This document shows, one piece after another, positions 11,800 to 22,168 of a stretch of 64,000 bases of DNA. This DNA comes from Phlebotomus papatasi (Eukaryota > Arthropoda > Insecta > Diptera > Psychodidae), in assembly GCF_024763615.1 (NCBI RefSeq), contig NC_077224.1, forward strand, positions 53,020,712-53,084,711, in the 5' to 3' direction. A model generated the notes under the pieces. It was given only the letters and a program-made list of their open reading frames with translations, did not search any database and was not told the DNA's origin. Within the stretch, counting starts at the first letter, position 1. Each line of letters begins with the position of its first letter. Both the position numbers and the translations under genes were made by a program.

Positions 11800-12725
11800 G
11801 AAACAGGAAGCAGATATATAATCCACTTTTTTTCAACTTGTGACAATGCTAGAGATCAAATAGTAAGAGATATCGACTCTGGATCTTCGACGACCACCCC
11901 AATAAGTCAACATTATCTAGGACAGTTTTCTCCCTCAGCTCCTCCTTCCCCACCAAAACCATGTTCTTTTTTAATTTATTTCGAAAACAGTTTTCAGAAT
12001 TCTTTTACATTTTCGAATAAGTTTTGGGGTAGTCAAGGTGAATATTTCGTCCTTAGACACCTGTGCTCGAAAAACATTTCCATATCGAGTTTTCGAAAGT
12101 CAAAGTTTAACCACTTTGGAGGGTTTATTTTTGAAACAATTTGCTTAAATTTAGAATTTTTTGAAATATCTTGAAAATTCCAATCTGGTTGCATCGGGCT
12201 TTACCGGTAATGTACCCGTAAATCATATACCTTGCTCGGGTTTACTTCTTTAGTCGTCCGTATGGTTGTTATTGATATTAAAATATTCGAAAATGTGCTT
12301 TTCTTAAGCATTTTTTTCATTTAGGAATTGTTGTTTTTAATTTGCGAATCAATATAATCGGTAGTTAAAGGGCATGAACTCAAAATGAATCCGAATAGAT
12401 AATACACGGAGAGCTCTTTCTCGTGAGTTTGAGCACTCCGCAAAGCTGGAAAGCTTTGCCATATTCTTCCTTAAAGTTCATTCCTTAAAGTAAAGTTCTT
12501 AAAAAAAAAAATTGATGAGGAAAGGGAGAGAGAATGAGGGGCATGGTTATACGAAAATACAGTTGAATCATTTCTAATTACGGTTTTCAACGTTAAAGGT
12601 TTAAAAGGCTCTAGAGTGCGTACTTCTCATCCGAAAGCTATCATGTTTGGGGTCTTTGGAAATGTCTTGTAATTTTCGGTAAAAATGAACCGGTTCCAAT
12701 CGGTTAGGAACCGGTAATAATTCGG
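11800..12725 (-). repeat. Repeat A, reverse-oriented copies
   Basis: 11826-11900 (ACTTGTGACAATGCTAGAGA, GTAAGAGATATCGACT) and 11937-11965 (CTCCTTCCCCACCAAAACCA) are complements of landmarks at 3.02-3.27 kb and 54.24 kb. 12570-12720 contains the complement of the AACCGATT-rich part seen at 24.0 and 54.0 kb. A frame at 11782-12174 through this block is not conserved in other copies and is not taken as a gene. Confidence 0.55.
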
Positions 12726-12934
12726 ATTGTAACTAATTTATTTTATTTATTTATTTACGGTGTTATCACACTAGAAAATTTCACATTGAAAAGTTGCTCA
12801 TTAAAACTACTAGAACCACTCGAAATCGCTGATTTAGTCAGGACACATTGCTAGAATTGCTCAATGTCACGATGGCACACGGGTTGTCAGATGAGTGTTT
12901 TTGTTTTTGAAGCATTTCAGTCGTTTGAGTGAAA

Positions 12935-13192
12935 ATGTGTGATTTTAGTGACGAAGAGGAAGTTATCCTCCTGTACACTGCTTTTGTGCCGTGCAAAAGG
13001 ACCCGCCAAGCGAAAAGAAGGAGGGTGTGGGCGAGAGATTGGCTTTTAACGCGACCTTTACATGGTTTCGTTGAAAATCTTTATGACAACATCGCAAGTG
13101 GAGATTTTTTTGGAGACAATGATTTTCTCCGGATGACTTCGAAGGAATTTGAAGAGCATCTTCAAATCGTAGGGCCTTATCTACAAAAAAAA
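12935..13192 (+). pseudogene. PIF/Harbinger transposase, N-terminal fragment
   Basis: About 86 residues from ATG 12935. After an acidic start (SDEEE) comes a basic patch and the HARBI1-family signature RRVWARDWLL, then FRNFLRM-like FGDNDFLRMTSKEFEEHL and IVGPYLQKK. In complete transposases this region precedes the DDE nuclease domain, which is absent. The open frame happens to run on to 13339, but past the A-run at 13185-13193 it reads antisense to the MADF gene, so I place the internal deletion junction there. The fragment could at most make a truncated protein without nuclease activity. Confidence 0.75.
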
Positions 13193-13330
13193 AGGCGATT
13201 TGTGACTCAATTTGTCGCAAACGGATTGAAAACCATCAGATCGGCTGCCTCTATTTTTGTATTCTCGACATATTTTGTAGTCCCAAATGACAGATTCTTG
13301 ATGTATGGCTTCAATCAATTCCGCCACCAT
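13181..13330 (-). pseudogene. MADF-domain partner protein of PIF/Harbinger, N-terminal fragment
   Basis: On the - strand ATG 13330 opens a 49-codon frame. ELIEAIHQESVIWD then YKNRGSRSDGF matches the start of the MADF domain (LI..V......LWD....YKNR......W). PIF/Harbinger elements are known to encode a second MADF/Myb-type DNA-binding protein needed for transposition. The frame stops at TAG 13183-13181, just past the inferred deletion junction, so only the first half of the domain remains. Small size makes this a moderately confident call. Confidence 0.6.
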
Positions 13331-13585
13331 CTCATTTGACCACGAAATCCTAGAAGTTTATGAACGAATATAAAATGTAGATCGAACACATTTTTGTTTA
13401 GCTTTTTCTCACTTATCCTCTTCACCGATCTTTTTCAATGCCTTTTGCCCTTTCTCCATCTCGTTTACGATAAATTGGCACTACTTCAATTTCATCACTA
13501 ATAAACTGGTGGGACAGTTGTGATGCAGAAATTACCCGAATGACTGCAATAAAGTAGTACCAGATGCAAATGTAATGAGCAAATT

Positions 13586-13626
13586 TTGCTCATTATTTGC
13601 TCATTATTTGCTCATTATTTGCTCAT
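13586..13626. repeat. 11-bp tandem repeat TTTGCTCATTA, about 4 copies
   Basis: Direct tandem copies of TTTGCTCATTA in the right subterminal part of the Harbinger element, matching GTTGCTCATTAAAA in its left subterminal part. Probably transposase or MADF-protein binding sites by analogy with other elements (inference). Confidence 0.6.
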
Positions 13627-13999
13627 TAGTTATCAATCGTATTTATGCTATTTTAATCTATTTAAACCAATTTTTGTGACTCGAGTCTACTTTTTTATCA
13701 CTAAATGAATCGATTTCTAAAAGTTCTTGAAGAAAATTGCACAATAGGGCATATATCAGCAACAATTGATGTGAATCAGATGAAAATTTTCATGTGAAAT
13801 TCTCTAGTGTGATACCACGGTTACATTGACAATGTACAAAGCACACAGGGTTTAAGCAATTGTAGAAACGGTTAGCGTCCACCGCCGTCTTAGCGCTGGC
13901 GAACAATCTCCAGAGTCATACGGTGGAAATTCTCTGTTGCAGGTTGTTTAAACCTAAAATATAACTAAATTTTATCCATAATTCAATTATATTTCTTCT

Positions 14000-14260
14000 A
14001 AGGTATTTTTGGTAACAATCTGAGTGATTTATATATCGGTTCATATCTGTTGCGAACCGGTAATGAATCGATTATGAACCAATAAGTAATTTTTCTCCGA
14101 AAATCATTTTTATTACTCCGAAAAACTATTTTGTGGGATCTTTTCAATGATTTATGAAACGGAGCAAATCTGTTGAAAACCGTAAACGGTAAGTGATGTA
14201 AAAGTACTTTTGAGGTGTAACATTTAAACTTATGGGTTTGAGCAATTTCTAAAACCTAGG
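14000..14260 (-). repeat. Repeat A fragment, reverse (GAACCGGT-AATGAATCG block)
   Basis: TTCATATCTGTTGCGAACCG, GAATCGATTATGAACCAATA, then CCGTAAACGGTAAGTGATGT and AAAGTACTTTTGAGGTGTA are the complement of 53.92-54.06 kb. Confidence 0.55.
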
Positions 14261-16291
14261 ATCTGGAATGGTTTGCCACCCCTTTTCTACTGATATAATT
14301 CCACGGCAATAAATGATAGAAAATGATACGAAATTTCTTTTCGGGTACCAATAAACAAAATCAGTAAAATGTTAAAATGTTAAAATTAATTTTCATTATG
14401 AGAATTTAAAATTTTGTATTTTTTTAGCTTAAAATTTATTATATAGCAAATAGCTGGAGACTTGCAAAATTATCCTAGATTCCTTCAACTTTCTACTTTT
14501 CAATTACGTACAAACATAAGTGAAAAACGAACTTTTAGTAGTCAGGAAAAATTATTTTCTTTATGGGACACCGGTGTTCCAATCGTCCTTAAAGGGTTAA
14601 AGGGTTAATGTGTAGTGCTATCAGGGTGAAGTTTACATTTTTATTTTATAGTATAAACATGGAATTCGTTCTATTTTCGTAAAATGAGGTTAAAATAGGT
14701 TATTCAAAAAGTTTGGTAATTAAAGCAATTAAGGTTAAATTAATTAATTATTGTTGAATCTTTTCGCATAACGACCTCAGTATGTTAATGCCTTTTAACT
14801 ATATAGTATGCAAATCTTATGGTTTAATATGAACCACACTTTCTTAGTGTTTAATTCTGTATTCAAAATTTTATTTTCAACAGCGTCATATTGCCCTAAC
14901 ATCATAATGTCTGAATTCTTGTGTCTCTAAATATGATAAAAGTGCCTTCCTTCTTCCGCGTTATTTTTTAATGTTGCTTGAGAATGGGAGAACTAATAAA
15001 TATCTTCAATGTCAACGAGTAAGATTTTAGTTAATATTCTAGATACTGTCTTGGTCTAGTTTATCACGAAAAATCTCCCATTACTGTGACAATGTATCTA
15101 GGATGGTAAACAATGCTTGATGATTAAGTAGTGCTTAAATTTTCTGTTCGCTCCCTTTCAGCACAGTAATTTCCCACCCAGAATTGAGATCATAATTCTC
15201 ATCTGTGTCTCACATAAAAGTAAGAATTCTTTATGGTATTTGAGGATGGAGAGGGTGCTTGAGATGGTAATTCATTATCATAAATTTAACACTTGACCAC
15301 ATCCTTATAGTTCCGAAGGCCAATAGAAAAATGTTCTTTGAAGCCACAAATTTGGGCGAAAAAAAAACTAGAAGAAGAATTGGGATACGCCTTTTATTGA
15401 CCCGATTGCTGGTCCATGATAATAAATTTGTTAAAAAGGAGGAGGAAAAGGTCTCAATCGACAATTAACACATCCCAAGGATGGAAAAATGGACAGCAAT
15501 TCATCAGAGAATTTTTCTGCAGAAACAAAATAGAGAGGCTTATTTTCAATATATATTGATTACTGAAGAATATTAACGAAGAACGAGAATTTTTTGTCTG
15601 AAACACCGGACAAACACTCAAATTTCCAGCGAAAAGGTGAGGTGGAAAAAGTCATCGGGAGATAAGAGCAATTCCATCTACAGTATCACATCCATATTTT
15701 CTTCAATATTTTATTTATGTCACAAATTGTACAGAATCAAACAAACATGTTTACCAATTCAGACGCATACGGAGTCCAATATGGATCAATTTTTGTCCAC
15801 TACCTCTGTTGGCAACATCCATACAGCTACAGTGTAAATATGTATGATTCATTTATGTATCTTTACCCCGAACTAGTAGCATCCGAAGCCACTACTGTCA
15901 CAATCTCTATTTGCAGGACAGATACTGGGTGAAAGTGGGAATTGCTGAAGATGGGGGTGGATAACTCATTTTGCCAGAGAAAATCGTTTGTTGTCCGCTA
16001 TTTGATGGTGGCAAGAGAGACGCCTCGGGTGACATTCTATCGTTCTTCCACGATACGTTGAGCCATGTACAAGACATCGTCCAGAATGATTTTTTTGTCA
16101 TTCACAGACAATGAACAACTTAAAGTTGACAATTTTTTGTGGACCAGTACTCAAGCAAAATTAAAGAATAATATCCTCAAGAAGTTTAAACTTGAGATAC
16201 AACTTCCTCTAATTTGGGCACCTTTAAGCTTACCGCTTAAACTCAGATCGTATTTAAATAATTTTTTTAAATTTATTTGTAAAAATTTATA
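14261..16291. other. Intergenic, moderately complex sequence, no supported gene
   Basis: 15.2-16.1 kb has more balanced composition and few repeats. A coding-like stretch after the acceptor-like TATTTGCAG at 15917 reads GACAGATACTGGGTGAAAGT (DRYWVKVG) for about 15 codons before a stop, which is too little to call. The rest is AT-rich. Confidence 0.35.
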
Positions 16292-16303
16292 TAATAGTTC
16301 AGA
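16292..16303. repeat. Target-site duplication of the Jockey element, 3' side
   Basis: TAATAGTTCAGA, identical to 22169-22180. The two copies frame the retrotransposon exactly where its 5' and 3' ends are expected. Confidence 0.7.
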
Positions 16304-16540
16304 TATATACAAAATTTATTTTCGGTTCCTTATTTACAATATATACATACATATGATTATTTTTTAATATCAATACTTCCAAAAAAAAAATTGTTTTTGT
16401 TTATATTGGTATGTTCAAAGATCTACAGTTTTTCTTATTTATGTACATCTTGTTTTTAGTTTTATTTTATATTTGTCGTGTCTTTATTTTATATCACTGT
16501 TATCTTTAAATTGTTTTATAAACCCACCCACCCTTTGTAT

Positions 16541-17900
16541 TTTAGTATGTTATAGCTGGGCCTTAGAGCTTTCCATCAATATCAAACTTAAGGTCCCCCG
16601 ACCCCCCTGACCCGAGCTATAAGGGTCCAAAAAAAATTTCTTAAAATGGCCATAACTCCGGTTCTAATTGTCAGAATTTAAAAAGTGAGGGCTTTTTGGA
16701 AAGCTTTTGTGAAATGCCACTTCTCCTTCTAACATCGCAAGTTCATAAAACCACCGCTAGGGGCGCTATTATTAAAAAGAAAATTTTTAAATCTTATAAG
16801 TTAAATAACTCAAAAATTCCATTGTGCATCGGGCTGAAATTTTAGTATGTTGTAGCCGTTGATTATACCTATCAAACAAAAAAAACCTTAAGTCGATCCA
16901 TACCCCTGACCCGAGCTATAAGGGGTCAAAGTTCGAACATTGACCGGCCTCTATCTCCGGTTCTAATTAACATAGCGACCTAAATTTTACCTTTTTGGTT
17001 TCGTCTCGACGAGCACTTTCAGATGGAAGTTCAAAAAGTCACCACAGGTGGCGCTGTGATAGCGTCAAAATTCATCGAAATTCAAAGTCACTTTTCTCAA
17101 AAACGGCATTGTGCAAGTTAATGAAATTTTAGTATGTTGTAGTCCAGTCTAGGACGTTTCCAAAATGGTGCATATGCGCGCTGTGGTTTCAATAGAACCG
17201 GAGATATGAGGGGTCAAAGTTCACGAAATTCAAAAAATCATATCTCCGGTTCTATGTGACCGATTTTGATGAATGAGGGCTTAAACGAAAGATCTCACCA
17301 AATACTACAACTTTCTAGAATATTTGAACTTCGTGGGACCAACACCAGGGGCGCCACAGTCAAAAAACCAATTTCAATATCACATAACCTCAATTATCTC
17401 GACTGTGGCAGAACCGATTTTGATGATTACTTCAACATAATTGTAGAGCACATTTGTCTCTACATTTCGTCCATACATCATTTTCCACTCAGACTACGCT
17501 ATCACTCCGATTTTGCCGTTTAAGTGTGAAAAAATTGATTTATCCAATAATAACGCTTTGAAATCACTCAGATGCCAATTTGACTGCCTCTACTCCACCA
17601 AGACACTTAAAATAGGGTTTTAAATGGAAAGTCCCACAAAATACAACAATTCTTTGAAATAGTTGAAGCTCAACAAATGACTACTTGGGGCACTCTGGAT
17701 GAAAAAACGAGTTAAGAAACAAAAAACCTCGCTTATCTTGGCTTCTGAGTAATCGATAAGATCATGTTCTATGGGAAAATTATAGAGAACATTCTGGTCT
17801 ACATTTCACCCATATAACACTTTTCTGTCAGTTCATCCAAATCCTCGATATTTTGGTTTAAATACAAAATTTGTATAATTTCACGAATTTGATTCAAGAT
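16541..17900 (-). repeat. Degenerate ~290-340 bp tandem units in the retrotransposon 3' UTR
   Basis: On the + strand TTTAGTATGT recurs at 16541, 16841 and 17128. Each unit also carries a TCCGGTTCTA-type box (16.66, 16.97, 17.25 kb), an AGGGGTCAAAGTTC box (about 16.92 and 17.21 kb) and a GGGGCGCTA/GGTGGCGCT box (16.76, 17.05, 17.35 kb). More diverged copies continue to about 17.9 kb (compare the AATACTACAA-TTTCT block at 17.3 kb with AATACAACAATTCTTTG at 17.64 kb). Four to five units in all, non-coding. Confidence 0.75.
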
Positions 17901-18029
17901 AACTGAATGGCGTCTCCCAACTTCAGCTCCAAATCGAATTTGCATGCACTCCGAGTTAGCTCACGTTAAGAATCTCACCTACATAAGCCGGTTAGGATTA
18001 TCTGTCCCTTTTAACATTTGTTTTTGTTT

Positions 18030-20744
18030 CTACTCTTCTGTAGAATTGACTCTTAAGGTACTTTTATATGTTTTAAGTCTGTAATTATACGTGTTATTAA
18101 CAATTAAATTATTTATAATTTTATTATTTATAATATGAAATTTGTCTTTTGATTTTTTGATAATTTCGTCATTGAATTCTTTTAAAGTGCTTAAGTTACA
18201 TAAGTCTAATAATTTTATATTACTAATAAACTTTTTGGTCTCGTTGTTAAATTTTTCATTTGTTGCCATACGAAGACATTTGTTTTGAATTGTTTCAAGT
18301 TTTTTCCAATTGGTTTTAGATACTGTTCCCCAAATGATACTACCGTATAGAAGTATAGGTCTTATAAACAATTTATAAATGTTCAATTTGTTTTTAGTAT
18401 TTAACTTACTATCATACTTAATAAGTGAGAATATTTTGCTCATAGCAATTTTCGCTTTTTTAATTGTATTTTGAATATGTGTATTGAATTTTAGCTTATT
18501 ATCAAAAATTATACCTAAGTATTTAATATTGTCACTCTGTTTGATTTCATGATTTTTAATTTTTAATTTGATGTTTCTTTTATATTTTATTTTAGTTGTA
18601 AAATTTACTAAGACAGTTTTTTCAAAATTAATATTGATTTTCCATTTATCATAATATTTTACAATTTCATTTAAATATTTTTGTAATCTTTTGTAATTTA
18701 ATTCAATATCCTCATTTGAGGTGAAAATTGCAGTATCGTCTGCATAAACTGATAATTTACAATTGGTACTTTTAGGCATATCTGATACAAATATATTATA
18801 AAGTACTGGGGATAGTATAGCACCTTGTGGACATCCCGCGTTTATATATTTAGATTCTGATTTGTATTCACCGTCTTGTACAATTATTTGTCTGTTTTTT
18901 AGATAGCTATTTATAAGTTTTATAATATTTCCGTCAAAATTATAATCTATTAGTTTATACAAAAGTCCATTATGCCACATTTTATCAAATGCTTTTTGTA
19001 TATCAAGAAATACACCTGTAGTAGTTTTGCGTTCATGTATGTTTCTTCTAATACTCTCTGATACATGTAAAAGAGCGTGATTTGTTGAGTGAGAGTTTCT
19101 AAAACCGAATTGTTCATCTTGCATTAAGTTGTTGTCTAAAATATGTGTGTTAATTTTTGTCAGAATTGTGTGTTCGATCACTTTACTAAGTGATGACAAC
19201 AAACTGATGGGTCTGTGATTACATGCTAAGTGAGGATCTTTTCCTGGCTTGGGAAAGGAGATCACTTTTGCTATTTTCCAACATTTTGGAAAGTAGCCTA
19301 ATGTATGTATTGCTGAAGCAATTTTAGACAACAATATAAGACTGTTTTTAGGTAGATTTTTTAACGCAATGTTTGTGATATTATCGAAACCAGGTGCTTT
19401 ATGATTTTTTAAATATTTAATTATAAACTTTAGTTCTTTAGGCGTAATTGAAACATAAGATGGAGACTGTACATTGTTTATATAATTTTCAACTCTTCTA
19501 TCAACTTCTTCGGAAAAATTGTCATTGTTCAGTGTATATTCGTTATGAACTTTCGCAAAGTGATTGACTAATAAATTGGCTTTATCTTGAGGATCATATA
19601 TAAAAGTGTCATTGTTCCTTAAAGGTGAAATTGGAGATTTACTTTTCGATATTTTCTTGGCAAATTTGAATACATCATTTGTGTTTGATTTGTAATTTTC
19701 TAATTTACTTTCCCACTTTTTATTATTATAGTTTTGAATTGATTCTTTTATTTTTCTACTGACTTTATTCATTATTTGTTTATCTTCTTGTCTTCCATAC
19801 TTATTGAATCTTCGTCTTATTTTATTTCTATAATTAATTGCAGCTAATATAAAGCTTGGTAATTCGTTTTTAAATTCTTTCATTTTTGGTGTACTTTTAT
19901 GCAAAGCTTCTTCAATTGTATTAGTCAAAATAGCAATATTTTCTTCGATTAAATCTTCAGAATTAATATTAACAAGATGATTTGTATTTTTTTGTAGTAT
20001 GCTTCTATAAAGTTTCCAATTTGTTTTGCTATAATTTAATTTTTGAGAATGAGTTTCTATATCTTTCTTATTGAATAGGATATCTGCAATTACAGGAACA
20101 TGATCGGAGTCTAGACCTATTTTTGAAATTGGTTTACTCATATTAACATTTTTTGCTAGAAAGTAGTCAATAATACTGGGTCTTTTTTTCTTAGTTATGG
20201 GAGAATACGTTGGTGTATCTGGATTGACTAATTTAATACGACTAGAATTGTTGTTCAAAAAGTCTTCAAGAATTTTACCATTATAATCAGTGCTGTGACA
20301 CAACCATTTTTTATTCTTGGAGTTAAAATCTCCTCCAATGATAATCTTATCATTAGTTGAACAAAGATTAATAAGATCACGTGTGATAAGTTTGACACTA
20401 GGCCTTAAGTATATATTGAATACTGCACAGCTTTCATTGGACAGAAAAAATTTAATTCCAATAACATTTGACAAACTTTTAATTTTTGGTATGTTTATTC
20501 GTTTGTGTTTGATGTTTCTTTTTATGAAAATGGCATTTCCTCCTTTTTGACTTTCTACATTATCATTTCTATAGACTGTATAATTTTTGAAATATATTTT
20601 TTTACTAGGTTTTAAATTAGTTTCATTGATTAACGCAATGTCGATCTTGTTGGATTCTAGAAATAATTCAATTTCTTTTACTTTACTAATTATTCCATTG
20701 GAATTGAATGTCATGATTTTTAGGTTTCTTTTTTTGAGATCCAT
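18030..20744 (-). CDS. Jockey-type ORF2: AP-endonuclease and reverse transcriptase
   Basis: 904-aa intact polyprotein that nicks the target and reverse-transcribes the element RNA in the nucleus. Endonuclease domain (about 1-225): N14/N16 in FNSNG, E41 in INET, D139 and N141 in GGDFN, D193 in IIDYF, and SDH at 213-215. Reverse transcriptase (about 430-720): NHRPISLLSSLSK, QFGFR, catalytic D581 in FLDIQKAFD, GCPQGAILSP and YADD at 667-670, followed by KYLGIIFD (thumb). No RNase H domain follows. Length is close to Drosophila jockey ORF2 as I know it. Its ATG overlaps the ORF1 stop by one base (TAATG), so translation is probably by termination-reinitiation. AT-rich codon use (many Lys, Asn, Ile). 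Confident call. Confidence 0.96.
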   Translation of the reverse strand: MDLKKRNLKIMTFNSNGIISKVKEIELFLESNKIDIALINETNLKPSKKIYFKNYTVYRNDNVESQKGGNAIFIKRNIKHKRINIPKIKSLSNVIGIKFFLSNESCAVFNIYLRPSVKLITRDLINLCSTNDKIIIGGDFNSKNKKWLCHSTDYNGKILEDFLNNNSSRIKLVNPDTPTYSPITKKKRPSIIDYFLAKNVNMSKPISKIGLDSDHVPVIADILFNKKDIETHSQKLNYSKTNWKLYRSILQKNTNHLVNINSEDLIEENIAILTNTIEEALHKSTPKMKEFKNELPSFILAAINYRNKIRRRFNKYGRQEDKQIMNKVSRKIKESIQNYNNKKWESKLENYKSNTNDVFKFAKKISKSKSPISPLRNNDTFIYDPQDKANLLVNHFAKVHNEYTLNNDNFSEEVDRRVENYINNVQSPSYVSITPKELKFIIKYLKNHKAPGFDNITNIALKNLPKNSLILLSKIASAIHTLGYFPKCWKIAKVISFPKPGKDPHLACNHRPISLLSSLSKVIEHTILTKINTHILDNNLMQDEQFGFRNSHSTNHALLHVSESIRRNIHERKTTTGVFLDIQKAFDKMWHNGLLYKLIDYNFDGNIIKLINSYLKNRQIIVQDGEYKSESKYINAGCPQGAILSPVLYNIFVSDMPKSTNCKLSVYADDTAIFTSNEDIELNYKRLQKYLNEIVKYYDKWKININFEKTVLVNFTTKIKYKRNIKLKIKNHEIKQSDNIKYLGIIFDNKLKFNTHIQNTIKKAKIAMSKIFSLIKYDSKLNTKNKLNIYKLFIRPILLYGSIIWGTVSKTNWKKLETIQNKCLRMATNEKFNNETKKFISNIKLLDLCNLSTLKEFNDEIIKKSKDKFHIINNKIINNLIVNNTYNYRLKTYKSTLRVNSTEE

Positions 20745-20746
20745 TA
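20742..20746 (-). promoter_or_regulatory. TAATG stop-start coupling of ORF1 and ORF2
   Basis: On the - strand the TAA stop of ORF1 and the ATG of ORF2 share one A. The SART1 LINE of silkworm is known to translate ORF2 by termination-reinitiation at a UAAUG, so the same mechanism is inferred here. Confidence 0.75.
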
Positions 20747-21946
20747 TTTACAAACTTCGAATATGAACTCCATTAAGGAGCATTGTTTTTCAAAAGTGTT
20801 GTTAAGCTGCTTATATTTCGGAAGGAAGTCCTTCACTTTTTTCATTAACTCTATCATTGATAAACCAAAGAGAGAAGTTATTTCATTGTTGAGAAAACTT
20901 ACTCCGTTACTTGTATCTTGTGTATTGCTGGTCGGTAAGTGTTGTTCGTTGGATATGACGTCTGCATAGGAGATTCCCTGTCGAATCTTCGCTGTGTCGA
21001 TTGATTTTGGGACATTTCGTTGGCGAGGTGCCTCATCATGAGATGTTCTCAACTGACGCTGTTTTTGACGATTTTTTTCAATGAGATCCTTTCGTCGTTC
21101 AATATATGACTTAAATGCTGGACATTCTCTGTATGTTGCTGGATGATTTAGCTTACAATTAGCACAGGTAGGAGGTCTCTGCTTGTCAAGGTCACATTTC
21201 TCAGGTGAATGAGATTTTCCGCACTTTAGACATCTCAAAGGCATGTTACAGTTAGAGGCTCCGTGTCCCCATCTGGAACAGCGTCCACAGAAAGTAGCGG
21301 GATTGGCCCGCTTGTTGAATTTCTCCCAAATTACCATGTGGTGCAGAACAATTTTGATATTATTGATGACGTCATCGATGTTTGCCTCTCGTTTCAGATA
21401 GACGACAAAAACGCCTATCTTCTCTTTTATTGAAGTCTCATTGTCTCGTCTTGTGGTTTGCATTTGTTTCACATCCACTATTAAATTATGTTGCATCTGT
21501 AGATCATCCAATATCTCTTTGCACGACAGGTTTTTGTCCAAACCTTTGAGCACCATTTTTTTGCACAACTCATTTTTGGGTGTGTAAGTATAGAAATCAA
21601 TATTGATCGAAGAGAGATATCTCTTGATATTCCCAAAATCTTCCTGTGTGTAAGTATACACATGTCTAGTGGTTGGATATGTTCTGAAAAGAACAGTTTT
21701 AGCCACGTTTTTCAACGTGTCATAAAATGCCTTGATATCGGGAATATCACTTTTCACAATGATTGGAGGAATTTTTTCACTTTGCGTGGAATCACTGCAT
21801 ATCATGTCCTGATCAATAGATGCTGGTGCATCTTCCACTGATCCACCATCATCGTCGTCTTGGAGAGCATCGTAGTTCGATTCTTTCAATTTTCTCTCGG
21901 TTACTTCTGGTACCCGAGATTTCTTTTTTGAGCTTCCACCAGCCAT
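20744..21946 (-). CDS. Jockey-type ORF1: gag-like RNA-binding protein with three zinc knuckles
   Basis: 400 aa from ATG 21946, the first ATG of a frame that is open from 22015 and lies in good context (AAAATGG). It packages element RNA. The N-terminal 80 residues are polar and acidic (DDDDGG). The central part (about 90-215) corresponds to the RRM-like region of LINE gag proteins. Then three CCHC motifs: C-x2-C-x4-H-x4-C (220-233), C-x2-C-x3-H-x4-C (239-251) and C-x2-C-x3-H-x6-C (261-275), the last spacing being typical of Jockey-clade gags. The C-terminus may form a helical region. It ends at TAA overlapping the ORF2 start. Intact, no frameshift. Confidence 0.93.
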   Translation of the reverse strand: MAGGSSKKKSRVPEVTERKLKESNYDALQDDDDGGSVEDAPASIDQDMICSDSTQSEKIPPIIVKSDIPDIKAFYDTLKNVAKTVLFRTYPTTRHVYTYTQEDFGNIKRYLSSINIDFYTYTPKNELCKKMVLKGLDKNLSCKEILDDLQMQHNLIVDVKQMQTTRRDNETSIKEKIGVFVVYLKREANIDDVINNIKIVLHHMVIWEKFNKRANPATFCGRCSRWGHGASNCNMPLRCLKCGKSHSPEKCDLDKQRPPTCANCKLNHPATYRECPAFKSYIERRKDLIEKNRQKQRQLRTSHDEAPRQRNVPKSIDTAKIRQGISYADVISNEQHLPTSNTQDTSNGVSFLNNEITSLFGLSMIELMKKVKDFLPKYKQLNNTFEKQCSLMEFIFEVCK

Positions 21947-22168
21947 TTTGGGCCTAAGCCCACATGGGCCAGCAGAATTCACTCTTTTCACAGTCTTAAT
22001 TTTAGGAATTTTCACTTTTATGCTTCACTCACTGTGGCGAAAAAATTCAAGAGATCGCGAATGTTTTTATTCAGTCTAATTTTTCATAAACTTTTTTACA
22101 GAAATAGTTGTTTTATTAGCACTCCACTTTTTCACGTCTGCTTGGTTTGACGATCCAAACCGGAATCC

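Larger units (their letters stand above)
12758..13820. mobile_element. Deleted PIF/Harbinger DNA transposon
   Basis: A 1063-bp element flanked by TTA (12755-12757 and 13821-13823), the known PIF/Harbinger target duplication. Ends are inverted: CGGTGTTATCACACTAGAAA on the left and, read inward from the right, CCGTGGTATCACACTAGAGA. It contains the 5' part of a transposase gene on + and the 5' part of a MADF-domain gene on -, facing each other. It has lost the catalytic DDE domain and is therefore non-autonomous. GCTCATTA occurs in both subterminal regions. Confidence 0.88.
16304..22168 (-). mobile_element. Full-length Jockey-clade non-LTR retrotransposon, about 5.87 kb
   Basis: Order on the - strand: 5' UTR of about 220 nt, ORF1 (gag-like), ORF2 (endonuclease plus reverse transcriptase, no RNase H), long 3' UTR. 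Both frames are uninterrupted and a 12-bp direct repeat borders the insertion, so it looks young. There is no long poly(A); the 3' end next to the duplication reads TTTTGTATATA. Total length is near that of typical Jockey elements, but the 3' UTR (1.73 kb) is unusually long. Clade is inferred from the ORF1 zinc-knuckle spacing, AP-type endonuclease and absence of RNase H. Confidence 0.9.

Noticed and set aside
13193..13339. C-terminal extension of the Harbinger transposase frame
   Set aside because: After the A-run the frame reads antisense to a MADF-like gene and does not resemble transposase; openness is accidental.
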